A stretch of DNA of 64,000 nt from Jeongeupia chitinilytica (GTDB lineage: Bacteria > Pseudomonadota > Gammaproteobacteria > Burkholderiales > Chitinibacteraceae): positions 186,001-250,000 of the forward strand of contig NZ_BMYO01000006.1 of assembly GCF_014652315.1 (NCBI RefSeq). The letters are read 5' to 3'. The translations under genes and the position numbers were made by a program. Positions 26,512 to 34,230 of the stretch are shown here, one piece after another. Each line of letters begins with the position of its first letter. Positions within the stretch are counted from its first letter, which is position 1. The notes under the pieces were generated by a model, which saw only the letters and a program-made list of their open reading frames with translations, was not told the DNA's origin and did no database searches.

Positions 26512-27798
26512 CTAGGCCGGCATCGGAAAGATGACCTGTGCGACAAAGCCGCCGGCCTCGCCGTTGCCGGCACGGAATTCGGCCCGGTGCAGCGCGGCGA
26601 TGCGGGCGACGATCGACAGCCCGAGCCCGGCCCCCGGCAGTGCCTGGCCGACCGGGCGGAAGAAGCGTTCGCCGAGCCTGGCCTCGGCGTCGGCATCGAT
26701 CCCCGGGCCGTCGTCCTCGACGATCAGCGTGTGTGCGGCAATGCGTACGGTGACCGTCGCGCCGTCGCCACCGTAGCGGCGGGCGTTGTCGATCAGGTTG
26801 CGCAGCAGCACGGTCAGCAGCGCATGGTCGCCGAGCAGCGGCGACGGCGCATGGATCTGCAGCACCGGGAGCCGGACGCCGGCCGCGTCGAGCTCGGCGA
26901 ACAGTGCTTCGCACAGCTTCGGCCAGTCGATGCGTTCGCGTGCCAGCGTCTGCGCGGCGCCGTGCTGTTCGAGCCGCGCCAGCGCCAGCAGCTGGCCGAC
27001 GAGCCGGCTGGCCCGGCCGCACGCGGCCAGCGCCTGCGTCATCGCCCGGTCGCGCCGTTCGGGATCGCGGGCGCGCTCGGCCACTTCGAGCTGGATCTGC
27101 ACCGCCGCCAGCGGTGTGCGCAGCTCGTGCGCAGCGTCGGCGGTGAAACGGCGTTCGCGCGCGAACGCGGCGCCGAGCTCGTCGAACAGCCGGTTCAGCG
27201 TGCCCTGCAGCGGTGCCAGTTCGGGCGGTGCCGGCTGGGTCAGCGGCTCCAGCCGTTCCGGTGTCCGCGCGGCGACGGCTTCGGCGAAATCGCGCACCGG
27301 CTGCAGGCCGCGCCAGACCAGCCACAGCACCAGCGGCAACAGCAGCGCCAGCACGGCCAGCATCGGCAGCGCCAGATCGCCGGCAGTATCCAGTGCCGTG
27401 TAGTCGCGCACCGCGATCGGCTCGCCGAGCACCATGGTGTGATGGGCCGACGTGGCGACGCGGATCACCCAGCGCTGACCGTTGAAGTCGAATTCGCCCC
27501 GGTCGCCATCGAGCAGCGGCAGCGGCGGGCTGGTGCTGGCCTCCTGCAGCCGGCCCTGCTTGTCGTACAGCGCGAATGCGGTCCGGTGCGGGTCGACCGT
27601 CGGCAATGCGACCGGATCGTCGGTGAACGCGGCCAGCGACAGCTTCGCATTCCATTCCAGCTGGCGGTCGAGCGCCTTGCCGATCTCGTGGCGCACCTGA
27701 TAGCCGACACCGGCCATCATCACCACCCACAGCAGCAGGATGGCCGCCGCGAGCGAGGCTGCCAGCCGCCACAACAGCGAACGCGGGGGCGTCGTCAT
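26512..27798 (-). CDS. two-component sensor histidine kinase
   Basis: A 428-residue membrane kinase. Transmembrane helices lie at about 12-32 and 140-163, with a periplasmic domain of roughly 105 residues between them. A HAMP-like segment precedes the H box FTADAAHELRTPL (His224). The N box is NLIDNARRYG, G1 is EDDGPGID and G2 is GAGLGLSIV. The architecture is QseC/PmrB-like. Its ATG overlaps the response regulator stop codon (ATGA), and a CDF exporter follows, so metal sensing is the leading hypothesis. Confidence 0.92.
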   Translation of the reverse strand: MTTPPRSLLWRLAASLAAAILLLWVVMMAGVGYQVRHEIGKALDRQLEWNAKLSLAAFTDDPVALPTVDPHRTAFALYDKQGRLQEASTSPPLPLLDGDRGEFDFNGQRWVIRVATSAHHTMVLGEPIAVRDYTALDTAGDLALPMLAVLALLLPLVLWLVWRGLQPVRDFAEAVAARTPERLEPLTQPAPPELAPLQGTLNRLFDELGAAFARERRFTADAAHELRTPLAAVQIQLEVAERARDPERRDRAMTQALAACGRASRLVGQLLALARLEQHGAAQTLARERIDWPKLCEALFAELDAAGVRLPVLQIHAPSPLLGDHALLTVLLRNLIDNARRYGGDGATVTVRIAAHTLIVEDDGPGIDADAEARLGERFFRPVGQALPGAGLGLSIVARIAALHRAEFRAGNGEAGGFVAQVIFPMPA

Positions 27799-28451
27799 GC
27801 CAGCCGCCAGCCGAGACCGCGGACGTTCTCGATGCTGCCGGCCCCGAGTTTCTTGCGCAGGTGGGACAGGTGCACGTCGAGGCTGTTGCTGTCCCCCGAT
27901 TCCAGCCAGCCGTACAGCTTGGTTTCGATCTGTTCGCGCGACAGGTAGCGCGGCCGGGCCGACAGCAGCAGGTGCAGCAGTCGCGCTTCCATCGACGTCA
28001 GGTTCAGGACCTCGCCGTTGCGGCGTGCGGTCAGGCTGGCGGCGTCGAAGGCAACGTCGCGCCAGAACATTTCGGTCGCGGCGCGGCCGTTGGCACGGCG
28101 CAGCAGCGCGTGCAGCCGTGCGTCGAGCTCGCCGAGCGCGAACGGTTTGACGAGGTAGTCGTCGGCGCCGGCGTTGAGCCCGGCAATCCGGTCATCGATG
28201 CCGTCGCGCGCGGTCAGGATCAGCACCGGCAGCGCCAGGCCGGCGCCGCGCAGCCAGCGCAGCACGTCGAGCCCGGGCAGGCGCGGCAGGCCGAGGTCGA
28301 GCACCAGGGCGTCGAAGGTCGCGTCGGCCTGCAGCGCCGTACGGGCCGCCTCGCCGTCGGCGAGCCAGTCGACGGTCCAGCCGGCGTCGCGCAGGCCTTC
28401 CTGCACGCCGTCGCCAAGCAGCGGGTCGTCTTCCACCAGCAGGATGCGCAT
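27795..28451 (-). CDS. OmpR/PhoB-family response regulator
   Basis: A 218-residue regulator. The receiver domain has Asp8/Asp9, phospho-acceptor Asp52 (VLDLGLPRLPG) and Lys in YLVKPFALGE. The C-terminal winged helix includes YLSREQIETKLYGW and LDVHLSHLRKKLG, as in QseB/PmrA. It is first of a response regulator-kinase-exporter run; the overlap with the kinase is 4 nt. It is divergent from the TusA-like gene. Confidence 0.93.
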   Translation of the reverse strand: MRILLVEDDPLLGDGVQEGLRDAGWTVDWLADGEAARTALQADATFDALVLDLGLPRLPGLDVLRWLRGAGLALPVLILTARDGIDDRIAGLNAGADDYLVKPFALGELDARLHALLRRANGRAATEMFWRDVAFDAASLTARRNGEVLNLTSMEARLLHLLLSARPRYLSREQIETKLYGWLESGDSNSLDVHLSHLRKKLGAGSIENVRGLGWRLA

Positions 28452-28526
28452 GGTCGGGGTCCTGTGTATGCCAGTCGCCATTATTTCACTGCCGGCGCCG
28501 CGCGGGGCAGCGGTGGCGTTGCGCGG

Positions 28527-28532
28527 TACAAT
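28527..28532 (+). promoter_or_regulatory. candidate -10 box (TACAAT) for the tusA-like/pyrC run
   Basis: TACAAT lies 28 nt upstream of the TusA-like ATG. No convincing -35 element was found. Confidence 0.35.
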
Positions 28533-28559
28533 GTGATTTTGTCCGGTACCTCCGCCGCC

Positions 28560-28787
28560 ATGTCCGCCGACCAGACCATCGACCTTTCCGGCCTCAACTG
28601 CCCGCTGCCCATCCTGCGCACCAAGAAGGCACTGGCGACGCTCGAATCGGGCCAGACGCTGTTCGTCACCTGCACCGATCCGGCGACGCCGACCGATTTC
28701 GCCGCCTTCTGCCGCCAGACCGGGCATGCGCTGGTCGAGTCCTCCTCCACGGACGGCCGTTTCCACTTCCTGATCCGCAAGCGCTGA
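28560..28787 (+). CDS. TusA/SirA-like sulfurtransferase
   Basis: A 75-residue protein with the family signature LNCPLPILRTKKAL; Cys14 in CPxP is the sulfur-carrying residue. TusA proteins relay persulfide sulfur to tRNA thiolation or other acceptors in the cytoplasm. It lies one base before the pyrC start and is probably co-transcribed. A role other than TusA proper (generic SirA/YedF-like carrier) cannot be excluded. Confidence 0.88.
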   Translation: MSADQTIDLSGLNCPLPILRTKKALATLESGQTLFVTCTDPATPTDFAAFCRQTGHALVESSSTDGRFHFLIRKR

Positions 28788-28788
28788 A

Positions 28789-29838
28789 ATGACTACCCAA
28801 CTCACGATCACCCGCCCCGACGACTGGCATCTGCACCTGCGCGACGGCGACCTGATGGCGTCGGTTGTCGCCCACACCGCGCGCGAATTCGCCCGCGCCA
28901 TCGTCATGCCCAACCTCAAGCCGCCGGTCACCACGGTGGCGCAGGCCGCCGCCTACCGCGACCGGATCGTCGCGGCGCTGCCGGCCGGCAGCGACTTCAC
29001 GCCGCTGATGACGCTGTACCTGACCGGTGCGCTGACGCCCGAAGAGGTCGTCATGGCGAAGGAATCGGGCTTCGTCCACGCGGTGAAGTTCTACCCGGCC
29101 GGCGCGACGACCAATTCCGAAGCCGGCGTGTCGGCGCTCGACGGCGTGATGCCGGCGCTGGAAAAAATGGCCGAAGTCGGTCTGCCCTTCCTCGTGCACG
29201 GCGAAGTGACCGATCCGGCCGTCGACGTGTTCGACCGCGAGGCGGCGTTCATCGACCGCGTGATGGCGCCGCTGCTGCAGCGCCTGCCGAACCTGCGCGT
29301 GGTGTTCGAACACATCACCACCCGCCAGGCCGCCGAGTTCGTGATCAACGCCGGGGACAACGTCGGCGCGACGGTCACGCCGCAGCACCTGCTGATGAAC
29401 CGCAACGCGCTGTTCCAGGGCGGCATCCGCCCGCACCACTACTGCCTGCCGGTACTGAAGCGCGAGGAACACCGCCAGGCGCTGCTGGCGGCGGTGACGT
29501 CGGGCTCCGCCAAGTTCTTCCTCGGCACCGACAGCGCGCCGCATGCGCAGCACACCAAGGAAGCACCGTGCGGCTGTGCCGGCATCTACTCGGCGCACGC
29601 GGCGCTGGGTTTCTACGCCGAAGCGTTCGAATCGGTCGGCAGGCTCGACCGGCTCGAAGCGTTTGCCAGCTTCAACGGCCCGGATTTCTACCGGTTGCCG
29701 CGCAACAGCGGCACCGTCACGCTGGTCAGGGAAGACTGGACCGTGCCGGCCAGTTACCCGTTCGGCGAGCACGCGGTCGTCCCGCTGCGCGCCGGCGAAA
29801 CGCTGGGCTGGCGCCTGCATGACGGGCAGGCCGGCTGA
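28789..29838 (+). CDS. pyrC: dihydroorotase
   Basis: A 349-residue class II (PyrC) dihydroorotase. Zinc ligands are in DDWHLHLRDG near the N terminus, the carboxylated lysine is in AVKFYPAGATTNS, and further ligands are in LVHGEV and VFEHITT. The catalytic Asp lies in FLGTDSAPH. It closes carbamoyl-aspartate to dihydroorotate in pyrimidine synthesis. The C-terminal block SFNGPDFYRLPRN is typical. Its stop overlaps the next start by one base (TGATG). Confidence 0.96.
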   Translation: MTTQLTITRPDDWHLHLRDGDLMASVVAHTAREFARAIVMPNLKPPVTTVAQAAAYRDRIVAALPAGSDFTPLMTLYLTGALTPEEVVMAKESGFVHAVKFYPAGATTNSEAGVSALDGVMPALEKMAEVGLPFLVHGEVTDPAVDVFDREAAFIDRVMAPLLQRLPNLRVVFEHITTRQAAEFVINAGDNVGATVTPQHLLMNRNALFQGGIRPHHYCLPVLKREEHRQALLAAVTSGSAKFFLGTDSAPHAQHTKEAPCGCAGIYSAHAALGFYAEAFESVGRLDRLEAFASFNGPDFYRLPRNSGTVTLVREDWTVPASYPFGEHAVVPLRAGETLGWRLHDGQAG

Positions 29839-30317
29839 TGGCGCAATTCGTTGCCCGCGACGTGACCCGGCCCGGCTGGTGGGTCTCCGGACTGGTGCTG
29901 GCCGCCGCCGGCTGGTGGGGCCAGCCGCTGATCGCGCCCGACCATTTCGAGCGCGCCTTCTTCGGCCTGTTCTGGTACACGATGCTGGCGCTGGCCGTGG
30001 TGTTCTGGGCGCTGCCGAGCGAACGGCGCTTTACCGGCAGCGCCTTTGTCCGCCGCATCATGCTGCTCGGCGTGATTCCGGTGTACACGCGTAGTCAGCC
30101 GGTCTCGGCGTTCCGGCAGATCGTGCTCGAAACCGATCCGAACGTCGTCGGCCCGGACACGCTGTGGGTGCTGGCCGAGGGCGACGGCGGCAGCCGTTTT
30201 GCCTTCATGCACCGCCGTGCGACCCGCGGCGGCCGGGCGCGTCAGCTCGGTCTGGCGAAGGCGCTGGCCGAGGCCAGCGGATTGCCGTTTGCAGGCGAGG
30301 TGCTGGACGCGGGATAA
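29838..30317 (+). CDS. uncharacterised membrane protein, 159 residues
   Basis: No family is recognised. Two hydrophobic helices lie near residues 14-32 and 41-60 (FFGLFWYTMLALAVVFWALP), followed by a soluble C-terminal domain of about 90 residues with FRQIVLETDPNVVG and a basic MHRRATRGGRARQ stretch. It is coupled to pyrC through TGATG. Its stop codon lies inside the -10 region of the RNase P RNA gene. Confidence 0.65.
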   Translation: MAQFVARDVTRPGWWVSGLVLAAAGWWGQPLIAPDHFERAFFGLFWYTMLALAVVFWALPSERRFTGSAFVRRIMLLGVIPVYTRSQPVSAFRQIVLETDPNVVGPDTLWVLAEGDGGSRFAFMHRRATRGGRARQLGLAKALAEASGLPFAGEVLDAG

Positions 30318-30318
30318 T
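30288..30318 (+). promoter_or_regulatory. promoter of rnpB (TTTGCA-N19-GATAAT)
   Basis: TTTGCA (30288-30293) and GATAAT (30313-30318) are spaced 19 nt apart and precede the RNase P RNA by about 8 nt. The -10 overlaps the upstream stop codon. Confidence 0.5.
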
Positions 30319-30326
30319 GGCGTCGC

Positions 30327-30748
30327 GAAGCCGGCCGGATCGTCGCTGCCCCGAGCAATCGGGGGGGAGGAAAGTCCGGGCTCCGCAGGGCAGGATGCCG
30401 GCTAACGGCCGGGCGCCGCGAGGCGATGGAAAGTGCAACAGAGAGCTGAACCGCCGATGGCGCGGGTTGAACGGTCGGTTGAAGCGATCGGGACCGCGTA
30501 CAGGCAAGGGTGAAAAGGTGTTCCCGTCGGGGAAGCCCCGCAAGGGGCCGGTAAGAGCGCACCGCGGTGCTGGTAACAGTCACCGGCAGGGTAAACCCCA
30601 TCCGGAGCAAGACCAAGCAGCAGGCGTTGAGGCGGCCCGTCGAGCCTGCGGGTAGGTTGCTGGAGTGCAGTGGTAACGCTGTGCCTAGAGGAATGGCGGT
30701 CGCGTACGGTTCGCCGTGCGTACAGAACCCGGCTTACAGGCCGGCTTC
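30327..30748 (+). ncRNA. rnpB: RNase P RNA component, type A
   Basis: The ends GAAGCCGGCC (30327-30336) and GGCCGGCTTC (30739-30748) pair as helix P1. Universally conserved blocks are present: GAGGAAAGTCCGGGCTCC near 30365-30382, GCAACAGAGAG, GGTAAACCCCATCCGGAGC and the 3' AGAACCCGGCTTACAGGCC. These identify bacterial type A RNase P RNA, the catalytic subunit that trims tRNA 5' ends. The length of about 422 nt is larger than the usual 350-400 nt, perhaps through extended variable helices. Confidence 0.96.
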
Positions 30749-30761
30749 GCCCGATCGCAAC

Positions 30762-30793
30762 AAAAAAGCCGAGGTGAAAACCTCGGCTTTTTT
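30762..30793 (+). terminator. rho-independent terminator of rnpB
   Basis: A perfect 14-bp stem (30762-30775 with 30780-30793) has a GAAA loop and ends in six T. The A run on the left arm would also serve the opposite strand, where ubiK transcription arrives. Confidence 0.92.
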
Positions 30794-30882
30794 ACGTCTG
30801 TGCATCCCCGTACGGCTGTTCCGGTCTGCGCGGCACGGCCGGGAAAATCCGACGCAGCCAGCAGGACTTTACTGGCCGTGCC

Positions 30883-31143
30883 TCAGAGGGCGTCCTGGGG
30901 GTTGCCGGCCAGCAGCTTCTCTTCCAGCGCATTCACCCGCGCTTCGAGCGCGGTGAGCTTCTCGCGCGTCCGTGCCAGCACGTCCTGCTGGATCTCGAAT
31001 TCCTCGCGGGTGACGAGATCCATGCGGGTGAAGGCGCTCGACATCATTGCGCGCACGTTCTTTTCGACGTCCTTGGCCGGGCTCGCGGCGATGGCTTCGG
31101 AAATCTTGCTGGCGATTTCGTCGAAGAATTTTTCTTTCAGCAT
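30883..31143 (-). CDS. ubiK: accessory factor UbiK
   Basis: An 86-residue protein of the UbiK/YqiC (BMFP) family. The N-terminal half is MLKEKFFDEIASKISEAIAA with an amphipathic region, and residues 50-80 form a coiled coil (LARTREKLTALEARVNALEE) that trimerises. It assists aerobic ubiquinone biosynthesis with UbiJ. GGAG precedes the ATG. It is divergent from glnK-amtB, an arrangement I recall from other betaproteobacteria. Confidence 0.92.
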   Translation of the reverse strand: MLKEKFFDEIASKISEAIAASPAKDVEKNVRAMMSSAFTRMDLVTREEFEIQQDVLARTREKLTALEARVNALEEKLLAGNPQDAL

Positions 31144-31225
31144 GGCGCTCTCCAAGTAGATGCAGGTTCGCAGTCTAGCAGATCGATAGACCGCGCCATC
31201 GCGGCGAAGTTGCGTCCCGGCGCAG

Positions 31226-31240
31226 GCACCGAGGCGGTGC
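31226..31240. promoter_or_regulatory. NtrC-like site 1 (GCACC-N5-GGTGC)
   Basis: A perfect dyad with 5-bp arms and a 5-nt spacer matches the NtrC enhancer core GCAC-N7-GTGC. It lies about 95 nt upstream of the sigma-54 promoter of glnK. Confidence 0.7.
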
Positions 31241-31267
31241 GTCGGCGTGGTGCGGCCGGCGCCCGCT

Positions 31268-31282
31268 GCGCCGAGTCGGTGC
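31268..31282. promoter_or_regulatory. NtrC-like site 2 (GCGCC-N5-GGTGC)
   Basis: A dyad with one mismatch to site 1 is centred 42 bp downstream of it, four helical turns, so both face the same side of the DNA. It lies about 52 nt before the -24 element. Confidence 0.6.
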
Positions 31283-31334
31283 GTTTGCAACAGCCGTCGC
31301 GGTGATCCGGGCCGGTCATCGCGTTTTCCGGCGA

Positions 31335-31351
31335 TTGGCACGCTTTCTGCT
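31335..31351 (+). promoter_or_regulatory. sigma-54 (-24/-12) promoter of glnK-amtB
   Basis: TTGGCACGCTTTCTGCT matches the consensus TGGCACG-N4-TTGC with one mismatch. The invariant GG and GC are exactly 10 nt apart. The predicted start is near 31362, about 30 nt before the glnK ATG. With the two NtrC-like dyads this indicates nitrogen-limitation control. Confidence 0.85.
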
Positions 31352-31391
31352 AGACCACCTACGTCATCGTCCTGTTTCCAAGGAGTCACCC

Positions 31392-31730
31392 ATGAAATTC
31401 GTCACTGCCATCATCAAGCCGTTCAAGCTCGATGAAGTGCGCGAGGCGCTGTCCGCCATCGGCGTACAGGGGCTCACGGTCATCGAAGTGAAGGGCTTCG
31501 GTCGTCAGAAGGGCCACACCGAGCTCTACCGCGGCGCCGAGTACATCGTCGACTTCCTGCCCAAGGTGAAGCTCGAGGTCGCGATTGCCGACGACCAGCT
31601 CGACGCGACGCTGGAAGCGATCGAAAAGGCGGCCAACACCGGCAAGATCGGCGACGGCAAGGTCTTCGTCTTCGATCTGGAGCACGTCGTGCGCATCCGC
31701 ACCGGCGAAACCGGCGAAGCGGCCATCTAA
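31392..31730 (+). CDS. glnK: PII-type nitrogen regulatory protein
   Basis: A 112-residue PII protein. The T-loop ends in YRGAEYIVDF with Tyr51, the uridylylation site. The B-loop is TGKIGDGKVFV and the C-loop includes RIRTGE. It binds ATP/ADP and 2-oxoglutarate, and in its unmodified form it plugs AmtB. AGGAG precedes the ATG. It is 23 nt upstream of the ammonium transporter and behind a sigma-54 promoter, which supports GlnK rather than GlnB. Confidence 0.95.
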   Translation: MKFVTAIIKPFKLDEVREALSAIGVQGLTVIEVKGFGRQKGHTELYRGAEYIVDFLPKVKLEVAIADDQLDATLEAIEKAANTGKIGDGKVFVFDLEHVVRIRTGETGEAAI

Positions 31731-31753
31731 AAAAGCACGGGAAGGAGAGAAGC

Positions 31754-33520
31754 ATGAAAACCTGGTTAGCACGATTCTTTGCGCTGCTGTGCGGGCTGAT
31801 GCTCGCCGGTGCGGCACTCGCGGCCGACGCGCCCGTCGCGGCCAAGCTGTACTTCGAGACCGGCAAGGCCGAACTGCCGGCCGATGCGGCAACCACGGCG
31901 CAACCGCTGGTCGACTTTGCCAAGGCCGACGGCAAGGTGGTGCTGAGCATCGCCGGCTTCCACGATGCGAGCGGCGATGCCGCGGCCAACGCCGAGCTGG
32001 CCAAGCAGCGCGCGCTGGCGGTCAGGGACCTGCTGGTCAAGGGGGGCCTGGCCGAAGCGCAGATCAGCCTCGAAAAGCCGGCGGTGACGACCGGTGGCGG
32101 CGACGCGAACGAAGCGCGTCGCGTCGAGATCAGCGTGGCCGTTGCTGCGCCGGTCGCTGCGGTTGCCAGCGAAGCCGCTGCTGCTGCACCCGCAGCCGCA
32201 CCGGCGGTCACCGTCAACAAGGGTGACAACGCCTGGCTGATCGTTGCCGCGAGCATGGTGATCCTGATGTCGATCCCGGGGCTGGCGCTGTTCTACGGCG
32301 GCCTGGTTCGCAGCAAGAACATGCTGTCGGTGCTGGTGCAGGTGTTCGTGATCTTCGCGCTGATCGCCGTGCTGTGGGTGATCTACGGCTACTCGGTGGC
32401 GTTCACCGAGGGCAACGCCTTCTTCGGCGGGTTGTCCAAGCTCTTCCTCAAGGGCGTAACGCCGGATTCGATCGCCGCAACGTTCAGCAAGGGTGTCGGC
32501 ATCTCCGAACTGATCTACGTCGTGTTCCAGGGCGCGTTCGCGTGCATCACGTGCGGCCTGATCGTCGGTTCCTTCGCCGAACGCGCCCGGTTCTCGGCCA
32601 TCCTCGTGTTCATGGTGCTGTGGTTCACCTTCGCCTACCTGCCGATGGCCCACATGGTCTGGTACTGGGCCGGCCCGGATGCGTACACCACGCAGGCCGC
32701 CGCCGACGCCGCCAATGCGACCGCGGGCTTCCTGTTCCAGAAGGGGGATCTCGACTTTGCCGGTGGTACCGTCGTGCACATCAACGCCGCCGTCGCCGGT
32801 CTGGTCGGTGCCTTCATGGTCGGCAAGCGCGTCGGATTCGGTCGCGAAGCGATGGCGCCGCACAGCCTGACGATGACGATGATCGGCGCGTCGCTGCTGT
32901 GGTTCGGCTGGTTCGGTTTCAACGCCGGTTCGGCGCTCGAAGCCAACGGCACCGCCGCGCTGGCCTTCGTCAACACCTGGGCTGCCACTGCCGCCGCCGT
33001 GCTGGCATGGCTGTTCGCCGAATGGCTGCTCAAGGGCAAGCCCTCCTTGCTCGGCGCCGCGTCGGGTGCGGTGGCCGGTCTGGTCGTCATTACCCCAGCA
33101 GCCGGTTTCGTCGGCGTCGGCGGCGGTCTGGTCATGGGCCTGATCGCCGGTGTTGCCGGTCTGTGGGGCGTGCACGGCCTGAAGCGTCTGCTCGGTGCCG
33201 ACGATTCGCTCGACGTATTCGGTGTTCACGGTGTGTGCGGCATCCTCGGTGCGATCCTGACCGGCGTGTTCGCCTCGCCGGACCTCGGCGGCACCGGCGT
33301 ATGGGATTACGTCGCCAACAAGGTCGCCACCGGTTACGACATCGGCGCCCAGGTCAGGATCCAGGCCATCGGTGTCGGCGTGACCATCCTGTGGTCGGGC
33401 ATCGTCTCGGTGGTTGCCTACAAGCTGGTTGATCTGGTCATCGGTCTGCGCGTGCGCGAAGACGAAGAGCGTGAAGGTCTTGACGTCACCAGTCACGGCG
33501 AAAAGGCCTACAACCATTAA
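31754..33520 (+). CDS. amtB: ammonium transporter AmtB with N-terminal OmpA-like domain
   Basis: A 588-residue fusion. Residues 1-24 are a signal peptide (cleavage near ALA-ADA). Residues 28-130 form an OmpA-like domain: KLYFETGKAEL, GFHDASGD with Asp71, KQRALAVRDLL with Arg86, and NEARRVEI. Asp71 and Arg86 fall at the positions that bind meso-diaminopimelate in OmpA domains. An Ala/Pro-rich linker (131-153) leads to a full AmtB core with 11 predicted helices, His342 and His492 as the twin-histidine pair, and GAFACITCGLIVGSFAERA. GGAGAG precedes the ATG. AmtB has a periplasmic N terminus, so the fusion is topologically sound. Confidence 0.93.
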   Translation: MKTWLARFFALLCGLMLAGAALAADAPVAAKLYFETGKAELPADAATTAQPLVDFAKADGKVVLSIAGFHDASGDAAANAELAKQRALAVRDLLVKGGLAEAQISLEKPAVTTGGGDANEARRVEISVAVAAPVAAVASEAAAAAPAAAPAVTVNKGDNAWLIVAASMVILMSIPGLALFYGGLVRSKNMLSVLVQVFVIFALIAVLWVIYGYSVAFTEGNAFFGGLSKLFLKGVTPDSIAATFSKGVGISELIYVVFQGAFACITCGLIVGSFAERARFSAILVFMVLWFTFAYLPMAHMVWYWAGPDAYTTQAAADAANATAGFLFQKGDLDFAGGTVVHINAAVAGLVGAFMVGKRVGFGREAMAPHSLTMTMIGASLLWFGWFGFNAGSALEANGTAALAFVNTWAATAAAVLAWLFAEWLLKGKPSLLGAASGAVAGLVVITPAAGFVGVGGGLVMGLIAGVAGLWGVHGLKRLLGADDSLDVFGVHGVCGILGAILTGVFASPDLGGTGVWDYVANKVATGYDIGAQVRIQAIGVGVTILWSGIVSVVAYKLVDLVIGLRVREDEEREGLDVTSHGEKAYNH

Positions 33521-33559
33521 GCACCACGTGCCCGCGATGCTCCTGTGTCGCGTTTCTGC

Positions 33560-33588
33560 GGCCCGCCTTCCCGGCGGGCCTTTTTTTT
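33560..33588 (+). terminator. rho-independent terminator of glnK-amtB
   Basis: GGCCCGCC (33560-33567) and GGCGGGCC (33573-33580) form an 8-bp GC stem with a TTCCC loop, followed by eight T. Confidence 0.93.
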
Positions 33589-33663
33589 CGGCGTCTGCCG
33601 CCGATGACCGGTCGACCCGGGATTCACGGTTACACTGGCGCCCTGTCCTTCCGGAGCCCCGTC

Positions 33664-34182
33664 ATGCGTGTTTCCCCGTCCGCCGTCCTGATCCTGTCGC
33701 TGCTGGCAGGCAGTGCGCAGGCGCACATCGTGCTGCAGCAGAAATATGCACCGGCCGATACCTATTACAAGGCGGTGTTCCAGGTCGGCCACGGTTGCGA
33801 CGGTGCGGCGACGACGGCGGTGAGCGTGCGCATTCCCGACGGCGTGCTGTCGGCCAAGCCGATGCCGAAGCCGGGCTGGAAGCTCGACATCCGCAGCGGC
33901 AAGCTCAAGCAGCCGTACGAGGCGCACGGCAAGACGGTCGCCGAGGGCGTGAGCGAAATCCGCTGGTCCGGCAGTCTGCCCGATGCGCAGTTCGACGAAT
34001 TCGTCATGCAGCTCAAGCTGCCGGCCGAAGCGGGCAAGCTGTACTTCAAGGTCGTGCAGCAGTGCGGCAAGCAGACGATCGAGTGGACCGACGTGGCGGG
34101 TGACGACGGTGCCGCGCCGGCGCATCCGGCACCGGTGCTCGAGCTGGCACCCCCGGCCGGTGCCGGCCACCAGCATCATTGA
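33664..34182 (+). CDS. YcnI-like DUF1775 protein, probable copper-binding
   Basis: A 172-residue exported protein. The signal peptide is residues 1-20 (cleavage SAQA-HIVL), leaving His21 as the mature N terminus, which in YcnI-type proteins is the copper ligand. GWKLDIRSGKL and SEIRWSGSLPDAQFDEF are typical DUF1775 blocks. The tail GAGHQHH adds histidines. It likely handles copper in the periplasm. The partner genes often seen with it (copC/copD, PCu(A)C) are absent here. The start follows GGAG; 20 upstream codons are not part of the protein. Confidence 0.85.
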   Translation: MRVSPSAVLILSLLAGSAQAHIVLQQKYAPADTYYKAVFQVGHGCDGAATTAVSVRIPDGVLSAKPMPKPGWKLDIRSGKLKQPYEAHGKTVAEGVSEIRWSGSLPDAQFDEFVMQLKLPAEAGKLYFKVVQQCGKQTIEWTDVAGDDGAAPAHPAPVLELAPPAGAGHQHH

Positions 34183-34204
34183 GACGCGCGTTTCGGTGCG
34201 ACAG

Positions 34205-34222
34205 CGGCGCCTGCGGGCGCCG
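34205..34222. terminator. hairpin between convergent ycnI-like and msrP genes
   Basis: CGGCGCC (34205-34211) and GGCGCCG (34216-34222) flank a TGCG loop. There is no long T run, but the position between convergent stop codons fits bidirectional termination. Confidence 0.5.
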
Positions 34223-34230
34223 TTGTCGTG

